From Lachnospiraceae bacterium (lineage in GTDB: Bacteria > Bacillota > Clostridia > Lachnospirales > Lachnospiraceae), in assembly GCA_024699325.1 (NCBI GenBank), contig JAILPS010000033.1:1-64000 (forward strand): DNA of 64,000 bases, in the 5' to 3' direction. Under the pieces are notes generated by a model, which was not told where the DNA came from, made no database searches, and worked only from the letters and a program-made list of their open reading frames with translations. Shown one piece after another: positions 8,156-16,546 of the stretch. The stretch's first letter is position 1, and the number at the start of each line of letters is the position of its first letter. Position numbers and translations under genes: made by a program.

Positions 8156-9409
8156 TTATTTAAGATAGTTTATGATTCCCTGGGCAATATAGGCATGTCC
8201 CTTATCACCTGGATGTGTGGCCAGTCCACCGTGGTTGACCGTGTGGGCGTTGCCGCTCTTGTCGTAAATAATCGAGCCCATACCGCACTGGTAGGAGCTG
8301 TCCGCCCTGGCCACAGACAAATCAACAAAATCCACGCCGCACGCGCTGGCCGCTGCCTTGCGGTAGGCAGATATATTGTTAAACCAGAAGTCGTCGATTA
8401 TGATAATCTGCGCGTTTGGAGCCTTACCCTTAACATACTTGATAAGCTCCTCTAAATCCTTCTGATATGTGGACAGATCAAAATTATAAGCATTTTCACC
8501 AAGCTGCAGAGTGATTAAATCCACCTCAGAGGTCAGATACTGGTCAATCACAAAATAGAACTCAGCTCTGTCCGTGTAGTTGACCTCCCACTCCACGAAA
8601 TTCGCGGATACGCAGTTCACATTGCCGTGGATGCTGTCAAGATAAGCCGCAACCTGATGGAAGTAATCCTTATCGGTGGTGCTGGCAGCCATTCCTCTCT
8701 CAGCATCCCACCAGTAGTCACACTCCGGATGCTTCGTGATGCTGTTTCCTATTGCGATATATGTGAAGTCGGCATTGTCCGCCACCACAGTCGTGTCTGA
8801 GCCCGTGTTTGCTACGGCCGCAAGCTGCGCGTTAGCGCTTGCAAGAGCAGCCGTCATCTCGGCAACCCTTGAGTTTAGCTGGGCGATGACGCTTGTGTCA
8901 TATTCCTTCTGATTCTGCATCTCCTCGATGACAGAATTCAGCGATTCGATATCGCTCTTAAGCTTGTTTATCATGTATATCTGATAGCCCTCATTGCTGG
9001 CATATCCGTAGAGCTGTGTGTCGAGCTGATTCACTTTATTCTCAAGTATCGTTATGAGCGCCTCCATGCTCTGAGCCTCGCTTGCGGACACTTCACTGGC
9101 GGATTCTGCCTGCTCAAGAAGCTCCTGTTTCTCGGCTATCGCATCATTTAGACTCTCCTTCTCACTCTCTAATCGCTCAATCTCCTCTAAAAGTGAGGCG
9201 TTTTCGCTCTCGAGAGCCGTGTCCGCCATAGCTGTGGTCTCCTCCCTCGTCTCATTGCTTCGCTCCGCCGCGTATGCGTTACTTGTGTGACCATCATTAT
9301 TAAGCTTAGACTGTCTGTAGAGAAGTCCCGCAATCACCATAATAGCAATCACAAGCAGTCCGCTAAGCAGTCCAATTGTTATTCTCTTTCCCTTATTCAC
9401 CTTAAACAC
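8156..9409 (-). CDS. Membrane-anchored SGNH/GDSL-type hydrolase with coiled-coil stalk
   Basis: The 417-residue protein has three parts. A basic start plus one hydrophobic helix (about residues 10-28) anchors it facing outward. A long coiled coil (about 60-200) follows, rich in leucine, glutamate and glutamine. The last 200 residues form an SGNH hydrolase domain: GNSIT holds the nucleophile serine, LGEN supplies the Asn block, and the end carries the D-x-x-H pair in HPGDKGHAYIA. Such enzymes deacylate polysaccharides or lipids. A cell-wall or capsule esterase role is inferred from the anchor and stalk. It belongs to the operon starting near 10025. Confidence 0.85.
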   Translation of the reverse strand: MFKVNKGKRITIGLLSGLLVIAIMVIAGLLYRQSKLNNDGHTSNAYAAERSNETREETTAMADTALESENASLLEEIERLESEKESLNDAIAEKQELLEQAESASEVSASEAQSMEALITILENKVNQLDTQLYGYASNEGYQIYMINKLKSDIESLNSVIEEMQNQKEYDTSVIAQLNSRVAEMTAALASANAQLAAVANTGSDTTVVADNADFTYIAIGNSITKHPECDYWWDAERGMAASTTDKDYFHQVAAYLDSIHGNVNCVSANFVEWEVNYTDRAEFYFVIDQYLTSEVDLITLQLGENAYNFDLSTYQKDLEELIKYVKGKAPNAQIIIIDDFWFNNISAYRKAAASACGVDFVDLSVARADSSYQCGMGSIIYDKSGNAHTVNHGGLATHPGDKGHAYIAQGIINYLK

Positions 9410-9422
9410 CTGCTAAATCATA

Positions 9423-9995
9423 TTATAGTTCATCTGTAAGCTTCCACTGTCCAAACCGAACATCATATGTATCCATCGTATGCTCACCTATGGATTTCTC
9501 CATCCACAAAAGATTATACCAGTGGCCGAATTTGTGGCCTGCGTCGTGTATTCTTCCGGCCAGACTAAAGCCGTATTTCTCATGAAAATGTATGCTGTCA
9601 CAGGTGAGATATTCATCCTCACCGTTAGGCTCCGCAATGCTTGCGTTCATGTTTAGTATTCCCATGCGCTTAAGCGAGCCCTCAAGCTCTGCGTAAAGCA
9701 TGCTGCCAATCCCCCGCCTCTTAGCGTCTGAACGTATGTAGACAGAGGTCTCAACCGCCCACTCGCAGGCCTTGCGCTTGTGAAACGGAGCCGCATATGC
9801 GTATCCCAGCACGCTTCCGTCATCGTCAACCGCCTTAATGTAGGGATACTTAGCGCTTATTGTGATAATTCTGTCCCTGAATTCGCCTAGCTCAGGAACA
9901 GTGTATTCAAATGTTATGGCCGTGTTTAAAACATACGGCGCATATATGTCCAGAAGCGCTGCCGCATCCTCCGGACTAACTCTGCAAATCTTCAT
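9423..9995 (-). CDS. GNAT acetyltransferase, phosphinothricin-acetyltransferase-like
   Basis: The 190-residue cytosolic N-acetyltransferase has the opening RVSPEDAAALLDIYAPYVLNT, then ITFEYTVP, ETSVYIRSDAKRRGIGSMLY with the acetyl-CoA pyrophosphate loop RRGIGS, and FHEKYGFSLAGR followed by HKFGHWYNLLWM. This order matches the Pat/Bar group, which acetylates phosphinothricin or methionine sulfoximine; the native substrate here is unknown. ATG 9995 is preferred over an ATG two codons earlier because GGAAG lies seven bases before it and only one base before the other. It is the first gene of the seven-gene operon and has a leader of about 30 bases. Confidence 0.83.
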   Translation of the reverse strand: MKICRVSPEDAAALLDIYAPYVLNTAITFEYTVPELGEFRDRIITISAKYPYIKAVDDDGSVLGYAYAAPFHKRKACEWAVETSVYIRSDAKRRGIGSMLYAELEGSLKRMGILNMNASIAEPNGEDEYLTCDSIHFHEKYGFSLAGRIHDAGHKFGHWYNLLWMEKSIGEHTMDTYDVRFGQWKLTDEL

Positions 9996-10031
9996 AAACA
10001 TACTTCCACATTTAAAATAAAAACACAGAAC

Positions 10032-10060
10032 ATAATAACATTTCAGGCCCCAAATGTAAA
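10032..10060 (-). promoter_or_regulatory. Sigma-A promoter of the seven-gene operon
   Basis: On the minus strand a TTTACA -35 box (10055-10060) and a TATTAT -10 box (10032-10037) are separated by exactly 17 bases. It points into the GNAT gene, with start expected near 10025. Confidence 0.65.
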
Positions 10061-10083
10061 CAATAAACAGTCCCAGGAATGTG

Positions 10084-10111
10084 AAAAGACCGCGCCAAGC
10101 GTCGCGCGGTC
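10084..10111 (-). terminator. Rho-independent terminator after pepP
   Basis: Perfect 8-bp arms GACCGCGC (10088-10095) and GCGCGGTC (10104-10111) with an 8-base loop, followed on the minus strand by TTTT. It lies just past the aminopeptidase stop codon and separates the two operons. Confidence 0.8.
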
Positions 10112-10147
10112 AATTCAAAAGAAAACCGAAGCATATCAGATGTTTTC

Positions 10148-11947
10148 TTACCTAATTTCCCTTGTGGCTTTTTTTAAAAATTCCAGCTCCTCGCCCTCAA
10201 GATACGGACTTATCACATCGTATACCATCTTGTGGTAATTATTGATGCGCTCTATATCTGTAAATGTGAGATATCTCTTGTCAACTGCCTCCAAATCAAT
10301 CGGCACATAGGTGATGGTCTCAAACTCCATGAACTGGCCGTACTCTGTCTTGACGCCCTTCTTGCAAACCATCTCGTTCTCTATTCTGATGCCGTAGCCG
10401 TCCTCCTCGTAGTAGCCAGGCTCATCGGAGGTGATCATGCCCTCCTCCAAAACGGCGCTGTCATTTCTCTCAGGGACAACCCTCCATCTGAATCCGTTAG
10501 GCGCCTCGTGGATGTTCAGGCAGTATCCCACACCGTGGCCTGTGCCGCACCTGTAGTCAAGTCCCAGATCCCACAGCGGACCTCTCGCCAGAATATCGAG
10601 ATTTAGCCCCCTGCAGCCGTAGAGAAACCTCGCGTTTGCAAGCGCCATATTGCCCTTTAAAACCAGGGTGTACATTTTCTTCATCTCATCGCTCACAGGA
10701 CCTAAAACTATGGTTCTTGTGATGTCCGTGCTGCCCTCTAGGTAGTGGCCGCCGCTGTCCACCAGCAAAAATCCCTCAGGCTTAAGATTGGCAAAACTCT
10801 CAGGAGTCGCACTGTAGTGCATCATGGCAGCATTTGCGCCGTAGGCAGAGATTGTGTCAAAACTCAGGTCGAATATGCCCTGCTCGCGCCTGAGCTCCTC
10901 CAGATAGTCGGAGGCGCTTATCTCCGTCATAGGGATTTTGCCAATATTTTTCTTGAGCCAGAAGATGAACTTCGTCATGGCGACGCCGTCCCTTACATGC
11001 GCTCTCTTGATGTTTTCAACCTCTGTGCTGTTCTTGCAAGCCTGCCTGATAACGCATGGATTTGGCGCATCTATTATCGCGGCACCGCAGTCTATCTTAG
11101 AGTACAGAAGGTAATTCACCTTGTTTGTGTCTAACAAAAATGTGTGGGAAGCGTCTAGCTTAGCCACAAAATCATAGACACCGTCATAGTCCATAATCTC
11201 TATGCCGCTTGAATTAAGCGTCTCTCTGACAGAAGAATCAATCGTATTCTGGTTTACAAACAAAACCGCTCTGTCCTTCATTATAACTGCGTAGCTTAAA
11301 ACCACGGGGTAATGCAGGATATCGCCGCCCCTTATGTTAAACAGCCAGTTGATATTGTCAAGAACGCTGATTATGTGAACATCGGCGCCAAGTTTGGCCA
11401 TGTCAGAGCGGATTAACCTGAGTTTTTCGTCGGTGTCACAGCCTGTGTATTTTTTGTCAAAGCTCCACACCTTATTAGCCGGAAGCGACGGTCTGTCAGC
11501 CCATATATCGCCTATCAGGTCCCTGTCCGTAACCAATGTCACATTCTTATCCTTAAGCTCTTCCCTGAGCTTATTTACGAATTTGACGTTCACAACTCTT
11601 CCGTCAAAGCCTATGCGCGCGCCGTCAAAAGCCACAGAGGAAATGTATTCAAAAACCGTGGGAACTCCCTCCACCCCCTCGCGAAACAGCTTCACTTCGC
11701 TGCCGCTTAGCTGGTGGTCTGCCTGTATAAAATATCTTCCGTCAGTCCACAGTCCGGCCTCAGTGGCAGTTATAACCGCCACACCTGCAGAGCCTGTAAA
11801 ACCTGTGATATACTCCCTGCATTTAAAATAGTCACTTACGTATTCCGTCTCGTGAAAATCAGAGGTTGGAACATAGTAAATATCCACGTTCCACGCCTTC
11901 ATCTGTTCGCGAAGCGCTGCAATCCTTGCATCAACTGAATTCATCAA
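10148..11947 (-). CDS. pepP: Xaa-Pro aminopeptidase, M24B family, long three-domain form
   Basis: The 599-residue enzyme removes N-terminal residues preceding proline. Two creatinase-like N-terminal domains (about 1-310, with TGFTGSAGVAVI and WTDGRYFIQA) come before the pita-bread catalytic domain. The five metal ligands can be placed: VDSGGHYLEGSTDITR near residue 400 (two D), GTGHGVGYCLNIHE near 480 (H), SDEPGYYEEDGYGIRIENE (two E). The length and the domain order match the eukaryote-like APP1 form found in many Firmicutes. No signal peptide, so it acts in the cytosol. Its ATG overlaps the stop of the upstream ABC gene (ATGA), making it the last gene of the LacI-ABC-ABC-pepP unit. Confidence 0.93.
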   Translation of the reverse strand: MMNSVDARIAALREQMKAWNVDIYYVPTSDFHETEYVSDYFKCREYITGFTGSAGVAVITATEAGLWTDGRYFIQADHQLSGSEVKLFREGVEGVPTVFEYISSVAFDGARIGFDGRVVNVKFVNKLREELKDKNVTLVTDRDLIGDIWADRPSLPANKVWSFDKKYTGCDTDEKLRLIRSDMAKLGADVHIISVLDNINWLFNIRGGDILHYPVVLSYAVIMKDRAVLFVNQNTIDSSVRETLNSSGIEIMDYDGVYDFVAKLDASHTFLLDTNKVNYLLYSKIDCGAAIIDAPNPCVIRQACKNSTEVENIKRAHVRDGVAMTKFIFWLKKNIGKIPMTEISASDYLEELRREQGIFDLSFDTISAYGANAAMMHYSATPESFANLKPEGFLLVDSGGHYLEGSTDITRTIVLGPVSDEMKKMYTLVLKGNMALANARFLYGCRGLNLDILARGPLWDLGLDYRCGTGHGVGYCLNIHEAPNGFRWRVVPERNDSAVLEEGMITSDEPGYYEEDGYGIRIENEMVCKKGVKTEYGQFMEFETITYVPIDLEAVDKRYLTFTDIERINNYHKMVYDVISPYLEGEELEFLKKATREIR

Positions 11948-13605
11948 CTTGCCCTCTCACTTTCCATATTATATATTTTGTCCGCAATCTTAACGGTTGA
12001 AGCCCTGTGTGAAACCAAAACCACCGTTTTATCATGTCTCTCATCCCGAAGCGCTCTTAGAATAACAGCCTCATTTAGGCTGTCAAGATTGCTGGTCGGC
12101 TCGTCAAGAAGCAACAGCTTGGAGTCGTGGAGAAATGCTCTCGCAAGCCCAAGTCTCTGTCTCTCGCCCCCTGAAAGCGAGCTTCCAAGCTCTGAAACCT
12201 TCGTGTCATAGCCGTCCTTAAGGCTCATGATAAAATCATGCACGGAGGCCTTCCTGCATGCCTCCATAATCTCCTCGTCGGTCGCGTCTAACCTGGCAAT
12301 CCTTAAGTTGTTTGCAATGCTGTCGTGATAGAGAAATGTGTCCTGCGTCATAAAGCTCTCCATGGCGCGAAGGTTGTCCGTGTTGATGTCTGACACCTTA
12401 ACGCCTGATAAGCTGACACTTCCCGCGTCCGCGTCCCAAAACCTCATGAGAAGCTTAAGGATGGTGGACTTGCCGCTTCCGCTCTTGCCGCATATTCCTG
12501 TGATCTCTCCCTCAGGAAACTCCATGCTTACGCCGTCAAGTATCTTGTCATCGGCGTATGAAAACTCCACATTTTTAAGCTCTGCGCCGGAAAAACCAAT
12601 CTCTTCGCGTCCCGTGACATCATTTATAACAGGCTTCTCTTCAAGAATATCGAGCACTCTGTTACCGCTTGCAAGGGTGCTAAGAAGTGTTGTTCCAAGG
12701 TTACTAAGAGCCGCCGCCGGCCCAAAGCTTCCCATAAACAGAAGCAGTGTGATAACTAAACCGTCGAACAGTATTTCACCGTTGTAGAGAAGAATAAGCC
12801 CCGCAAAAAGCATGCCGAGGTCAAAAGCCATTATAAGAGAATTGCTGAGGGTTTTGTTAGCCCCGGAGAGATTTTTCATCTTCTCGTCCGTATTTAGAAG
12901 GTCATCCGTTCTTGTAGCAATCCCCTGCATTCTCTTAGCGCAGTCGCCGTACTGAAGGGTCTCTCCCACACCTCGAAGATTATCGAGCATGAAGCCTGCA
13001 AGCTTGCCAGCCTTATCCCTAAGCTTCATTCCTGTGTCAGAGCTGATCTTAGAGATGATTACCGGAAGAATAACACCTACAATCACATAACAGATGGCCG
13101 CGTAAACTGCAAGCCCTGCCGTGCCCACGCTACCGATATAGATACAGACTAAAACATAGAAAATAACAGCTATTACTATCGGCGAGATGGTGTGGGCGTA
13201 GAACACCTCCAAAAGCTCAATATCTGAGGTTATTATGTTTATAAGCTCTCCGCGGTTTCGCCCCTCAAGCTTGGCCGGACACAGCTTTCTAAGTGCCCCA
13301 AACACTCTGTCCCTTATGTGAGCCAGCAGCTTAAATGCTATGAAGTGGTTGCAGGCCTGCTCAGCATACCTAAGCACGCCTCTTATAACCGCACAGATTA
13401 TCATAGCTATGAAAAATACGGAGAGTTTGATGCCGTAGTCATAGCCCAAAATCTGAAGCAGCGCATATCCCGCAAGCACTGTGATGGAGGAAACTGCGAT
13501 ATTATTGATGACTCCCATGATTATGGCTAATATCATATAGCCCGAGAGAGGTGCCACCAGGCGAAGCATTTTAAGCATTGTGATTAGATTACTTCTCTTC
13601 TTCAT
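11944..13605 (-). CDS. ABC transporter permease/ATPase, CydC-like half
   Basis: This half-transporter of 553 residues has about six transmembrane helices (residues 15-310), then a nucleotide-binding domain with Walker A GKSGSGKST, Q-loop region MTQDTFLYHD, signature SLSGGERQR, Walker B LLLLDEPTSNLD and a switch His in LVSHRAS. The ATG at 13605 is taken because AAGGGAGG precedes it; an upstream in-frame start would overlap the partner gene by 74 bases. With the next gene it resembles CydDC, the glutathione/cysteine exporter needed for cytochrome bd assembly. No cydAB is nearby, so the cargo is open. It probably forms a heterodimer with the product of 13589-15367. Confidence 0.82.
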   Translation of the reverse strand: MKKRSNLITMLKMLRLVAPLSGYMILAIIMGVINNIAVSSITVLAGYALLQILGYDYGIKLSVFFIAMIICAVIRGVLRYAEQACNHFIAFKLLAHIRDRVFGALRKLCPAKLEGRNRGELINIITSDIELLEVFYAHTISPIVIAVIFYVLVCIYIGSVGTAGLAVYAAICYVIVGVILPVIISKISSDTGMKLRDKAGKLAGFMLDNLRGVGETLQYGDCAKRMQGIATRTDDLLNTDEKMKNLSGANKTLSNSLIMAFDLGMLFAGLILLYNGEILFDGLVITLLLFMGSFGPAAALSNLGTTLLSTLASGNRVLDILEEKPVINDVTGREEIGFSGAELKNVEFSYADDKILDGVSMEFPEGEITGICGKSGSGKSTILKLLMRFWDADAGSVSLSGVKVSDINTDNLRAMESFMTQDTFLYHDSIANNLRIARLDATDEEIMEACRKASVHDFIMSLKDGYDTKVSELGSSLSGGERQRLGLARAFLHDSKLLLLDEPTSNLDSLNEAVILRALRDERHDKTVVLVSHRASTVKIADKIYNMESERAS

Positions 13606-15367
13606 GTGCGTCCTCCCTTCTGATATTCTCAAGTTCGCTCTGCGTCTTATAGAGCGATGCATATGTGCCGTTTTGGTTTACAAGCTCTTCGTGGTTTCCA
13701 CTCTCCACCAACTTACCTTCGCAAAGCACATATATCCTGTCAGCATTTATAACATTAGCCAGGCGGTGCGTTATAAGAATCACGGTCTTAGACTTAGCCA
13801 TCTCATGTATGAGCGATAAAATATCGCTCTCGCTCTCCACGTCAATGTTTGAGGTGGCCTCGTCGAAAATATATATATCCGTGTCGTGGAGAAGCGCTCT
13901 TGCTATGGCAATCCTCTGGCACTGCCCGCCTGAGAGGTTTTCGCCCCTCTCAAGTATCTTCATGTCAAGCCCGCCGTTTTGATTTGTAAACTCTAAGATG
14001 TTCACCCTGTGAAGCGCGCGATTAAGTTCCTCGTCGGTGGCGTCCGGCTTAGCCATCAGGAGGTTTTCCCTGAGCGTTCCCCCAAACAGATAGGCGTTAA
14101 TTCCGACATATGTCACATTCTCATAGAGCGACTTCTCGCTGATGTCAGCAAGCGCAGTTTTGCCCACGGTTATGCTTCCACTGTATGAGCTGTTTCTCTT
14201 CATGATAAGCCCCGCAAGCGTCGATTTGCCGCTTCCGCTCTCGCCCACAACCGCCGTGAAGCTTCCCCTCTTAAGCTTCATGGATATATTGTTTAAAACA
14301 TTTCTGTCGCCGTCATAGCTAAATGTCACATCGCTAAATTCGATATCACCCCTGCCAAATTCCTCGCGGCCACTCTTCTCCTCCTCTAAATCCAGCAGCT
14401 TAAATATCTTGTCAGTTGCCGCCATACCGTTCATCGCCACGTGGAAGAAGCTTCCAAGAATTCTCATGGGAATGAAGAAATCGGCTGAGAGAAGCATGAT
14501 AAACAGCGTGTCTGTAAATGTGTTTCTGCCGGAAGAATAGCCCACAAGCGCCACAATCATGCCCACTGCAGCGCCGCCATAGGCGATAAAATCCATGATG
14601 GTCACGGAGTTTAGCTGCATGGTCAGAACCTTCATGGTGATTTTCCTGAAATGCTCGCTCTGGGTGTTTAATTCCCTGTGCTTATAATCGTCCGCGCCGT
14701 ATATCTTGGCTGTGGTCAGTCCCTGAAGGTTCTCTAGAAATGTGTCGCCAAGCGCGGTGTACTGTCCCCAGTATTTACTGAGAAGCTTCTTGGCCCACTT
14801 CTGTATAACTATAATGGTCATAGGAATCATGGGGACACATATAAGGAGCACCAGCGCCGACCATATATCCACGAAGGAAAGCACTATAAAAAGTGTGAGC
14901 GGCGCAAGAGTCGCGTAGAAAAACTGCGGCAGATAGGAGCCGAAGTATGTCTCCAGCTGGTCCACGCCCTCGACGCTGACCTGCACAACCTCTGCGGTGC
15001 TCGCGTTCTCTGTGTAGGACGCGCCAAGCCTTAGGATTTTGTCATATATCATCTGCCTAAGCGTCTTCTTGACCGCCTTCGAGGACTTATAGCTAAAACG
15101 CGACGACAGATATGTGCAGATTGCCTTAATTATAAGCATTATCAGACATATGCTCGCCGCCGTGAAATACACATTCGCGTCAAATGCTCTGTCCGCGGCC
15201 TCTGATTTGTGGTCAAAAAAATAAGCGCCGGCATTACCCAGAAGAAATGCCACTTCGCCCATTATAACCACATTTGCCGCCAGACTGACCCACTGCGAGA
15301 CCACATTAGCTGTTATGTACTTCCTGCTCTCAGGCACCAGAGCGATGAGCCTCTTGTTAATCATCAT
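13589..15367 (-). CDS. ABC transporter permease/ATPase, CydD-like half
   Basis: The 592-residue half-transporter has an N-terminal six-helix domain (to about residue 320), with conserved LRQMIYDKILRLG coupling region and LSFVDIWSALVLLICVPMIP helix. The ATPase domain shows Walker A GESGSGKST, signature ENLSGGQCQR, Walker B IYIFDEATSNID and LITHRLANV. The ending EDAHEEEK overlaps the start of the CydC-like partner by 17 bases, so the two are translationally coupled. Both Walker B sites keep the catalytic Glu. It is the first structural gene behind the LacI-type regulator, suggesting that carbohydrate state or a small ligand controls it. A peptide or thiol cargo is possible; the sequence does not decide. 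Confidence 0.82.
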   Translation of the reverse strand: MMINKRLIALVPESRKYITANVVSQWVSLAANVVIMGEVAFLLGNAGAYFFDHKSEAADRAFDANVYFTAASICLIMLIIKAICTYLSSRFSYKSSKAVKKTLRQMIYDKILRLGASYTENASTAEVVQVSVEGVDQLETYFGSYLPQFFYATLAPLTLFIVLSFVDIWSALVLLICVPMIPMTIIVIQKWAKKLLSKYWGQYTALGDTFLENLQGLTTAKIYGADDYKHRELNTQSEHFRKITMKVLTMQLNSVTIMDFIAYGGAAVGMIVALVGYSSGRNTFTDTLFIMLLSADFFIPMRILGSFFHVAMNGMAATDKIFKLLDLEEEKSGREEFGRGDIEFSDVTFSYDGDRNVLNNISMKLKRGSFTAVVGESGSGKSTLAGLIMKRNSSYSGSITVGKTALADISEKSLYENVTYVGINAYLFGGTLRENLLMAKPDATDEELNRALHRVNILEFTNQNGGLDMKILERGENLSGGQCQRIAIARALLHDTDIYIFDEATSNIDVESESDILSLIHEMAKSKTVILITHRLANVINADRIYVLCEGKLVESGNHEELVNQNGTYASLYKTQSELENIRREDAHEEEK

Positions 15368-15417
15368 GACAGTTTTCCTCCCTGGACAATCTTCGTTTTT
15401 CCCTCTTCATTAGTATC

Positions 15418-15465
15418 AGATGCTTCACCGCCAGATACGGGTTGTGAAGCATCTATAGACTTCAC
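15418..15465. repeat. Inverted repeats between the LacI regulator and its ABC genes
   Basis: Perfect 11-bp arms AGATGCTTCAC (15418-15428) and GTGAAGCATCT (15444-15454) surround a 15-base loop. The right arm can pair instead with a second CTTCAC at 15460-15465, which overlaps the regulator stop codon. No T run follows on either strand, so this is not a plain terminator. It may be an operator, an RNA-processing stem or an attenuator before the ABC genes. Confidence 0.55.
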
Positions 15466-16445
15466 ACCCTCGTGCTTTCCCTCTCGATTAGGCTGTAGCT
15501 TAGCTTAACGTTTTTGCCGGCCTCCTCGCCGTTGATGATTCGCATCATCATTTCAACGGATTCCCTTCCGCACTCCTCGTAGTAGTACTGAAGAGATGTG
15601 ATAGAAGGTGTAATGTTTCTGGCCAGAATGCTGTCGCCCTGACCTGTAACTATGATATCTGTGGGAACCCTAAGCCCCAGATTCCTGATGTATTTGATTG
15701 CGCCGACGGCAGTTCTGTCCGTAGCGCATACGATGGCGTTGGTGTCACCATGGGCGCGAAGAAGCATCTCAGCGCCTGCATAACCGCCCTCAACGCTAAG
15801 CTGTTCCACAACCATTCTGTCAGCCTCCGGGATGATGCCGGCTGAGACCATGGCATCCTCAAAGCCTCTCTGGCGATCGCCGCCGTAGGCCTTATCCTCT
15901 ATCTTGCCTCCTATGTAGCCCACCTTATTCCTGCCACAGCGAAGCACGTGCCTGGCCATATCGTACATGGCGTGGTATTCGTCGTGATAGACGCAGTGCC
16001 CCTGCTCATAATACTGTCCGCAGATAACCACAGGCGCCTCGGATTCGCTTATTTTCTTAGAGAGATCATCCGTAATCACAGTCGCGAGAAATATGATACC
16101 GTCAACCATACCCTTGTTAAACGAGACGAGAAAGTCTCCCTCCCTGCTCTCATCCATCTGCGAAACGCCTAGAATTATCCTGTAGCCCAGTTTTTCAGCG
16201 GTCTCAGAGATGCCTGTGACAACACGTCCGATGGAATCAGAATCAATCTTGGGCACAATAACCCCAAGAGTGTGCGTCACCTTCGTTCTAAGCATCTGTG
16301 CCTGCAGAGACGGCTCATAGCCCGTGGCCTCAACCACCCTTCTTATGGCCTCCCGCTTCTCCTCTGACAGATAGCCGTTGTTAAAATATCTGGAAACGGT
16401 CGCGGCTGACACACCGGCCATTTTCGCTATCTCGCTGATCTTCAA
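15462..16445 (-). CDS. LacI-family transcriptional regulator
   Basis: The 327-residue repressor-type protein has a LacI helix-turn-helix at its very start (KISEIAKMAGVSAATVSRYF), a hinge helix region (EPSLQAQMLRT) and a periplasmic-binding-protein-like sensor domain (TLGVIVPKIDSDSIGRVVTGI to SITSLQYYYEECGRESVEMM). The start is a TTG with AAGGAG eight bases upstream. The recognition helix (SAATVSR) resembles that of regulators binding operators with a central CG. A perfect match to such an operator (16459-16473) lies in its own leader, so autoregulation is likely. The ABC pair and pepP follow and are the natural targets. The effector is unknown. Confidence 0.9.
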   Translation of the reverse strand: MKISEIAKMAGVSAATVSRYFNNGYLSEEKREAIRRVVEATGYEPSLQAQMLRTKVTHTLGVIVPKIDSDSIGRVVTGISETAEKLGYRIILGVSQMDESREGDFLVSFNKGMVDGIIFLATVITDDLSKKISESEAPVVICGQYYEQGHCVYHDEYHAMYDMARHVLRCGRNKVGYIGGKIEDKAYGGDRQRGFEDAMVSAGIIPEADRMVVEQLSVEGGYAGAEMLLRAHGDTNAIVCATDRTAVGAIKYIRNLGLRVPTDIIVTGQGDSILARNITPSITSLQYYYEECGRESVEMMMRIINGEEAGKNVKLSYSLIERESTRV

Positions 16446-16458
16446 CTGAGTTCTCCTT

Positions 16459-16473
16459 ATGAAATCGTATTCA
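16459..16473. promoter_or_regulatory. LacI/CcpA-type operator in the regulator leader
   Basis: The 15-mer ATGAAATCGTATTCA fits the cre/LacI-type consensus WTGNAANCGNWNNCW at every fixed position. It lies 9-23 bases downstream of the -10 box at 16482-16487, across the start of transcription, where a bound repressor would block initiation. It could be bound by this regulator itself or by CcpA. Confidence 0.6.
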
Positions 16474-16481
16474 CATGTTAA

Positions 16482-16510
16482 AATATATCACTAATCCCCC
16501 CTCTTTACAA
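16482..16510 (-). promoter_or_regulatory. Sigma-A promoter of the LacI-ABC-pepP operon
   Basis: TTGTAA (16505-16510) and TATATT (16482-16487) on the minus strand with a 17-base spacer. It is positioned about 45 bases upstream of the TTG start of the regulator. Confidence 0.65.
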
Positions 16511-16511
16511 G

Positions 16512-16541
16512 CAATAAAACGGAGCCCGAAGGCCCCGTTTT
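16512..16541 (-). terminator. Rho-independent terminator after the SMC-like ATPase gene
   Basis: Arms AAAACGG (16516-16522) and CCGTTTT (16535-16541) with an inner GCC/GGC pair; on the minus strand the stem ends in TTTTATT. It starts five bases past the ATPase stop codon. Confidence 0.75.
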
Positions 16542-16546
16542 AGCCG

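Noticed and set aside
13606..13662. Longer start of the CydC-like gene
   Set aside because: It lies inside the end of the CydD-like gene, while the ATG at 13605 follows a clear AAGGGAGG.
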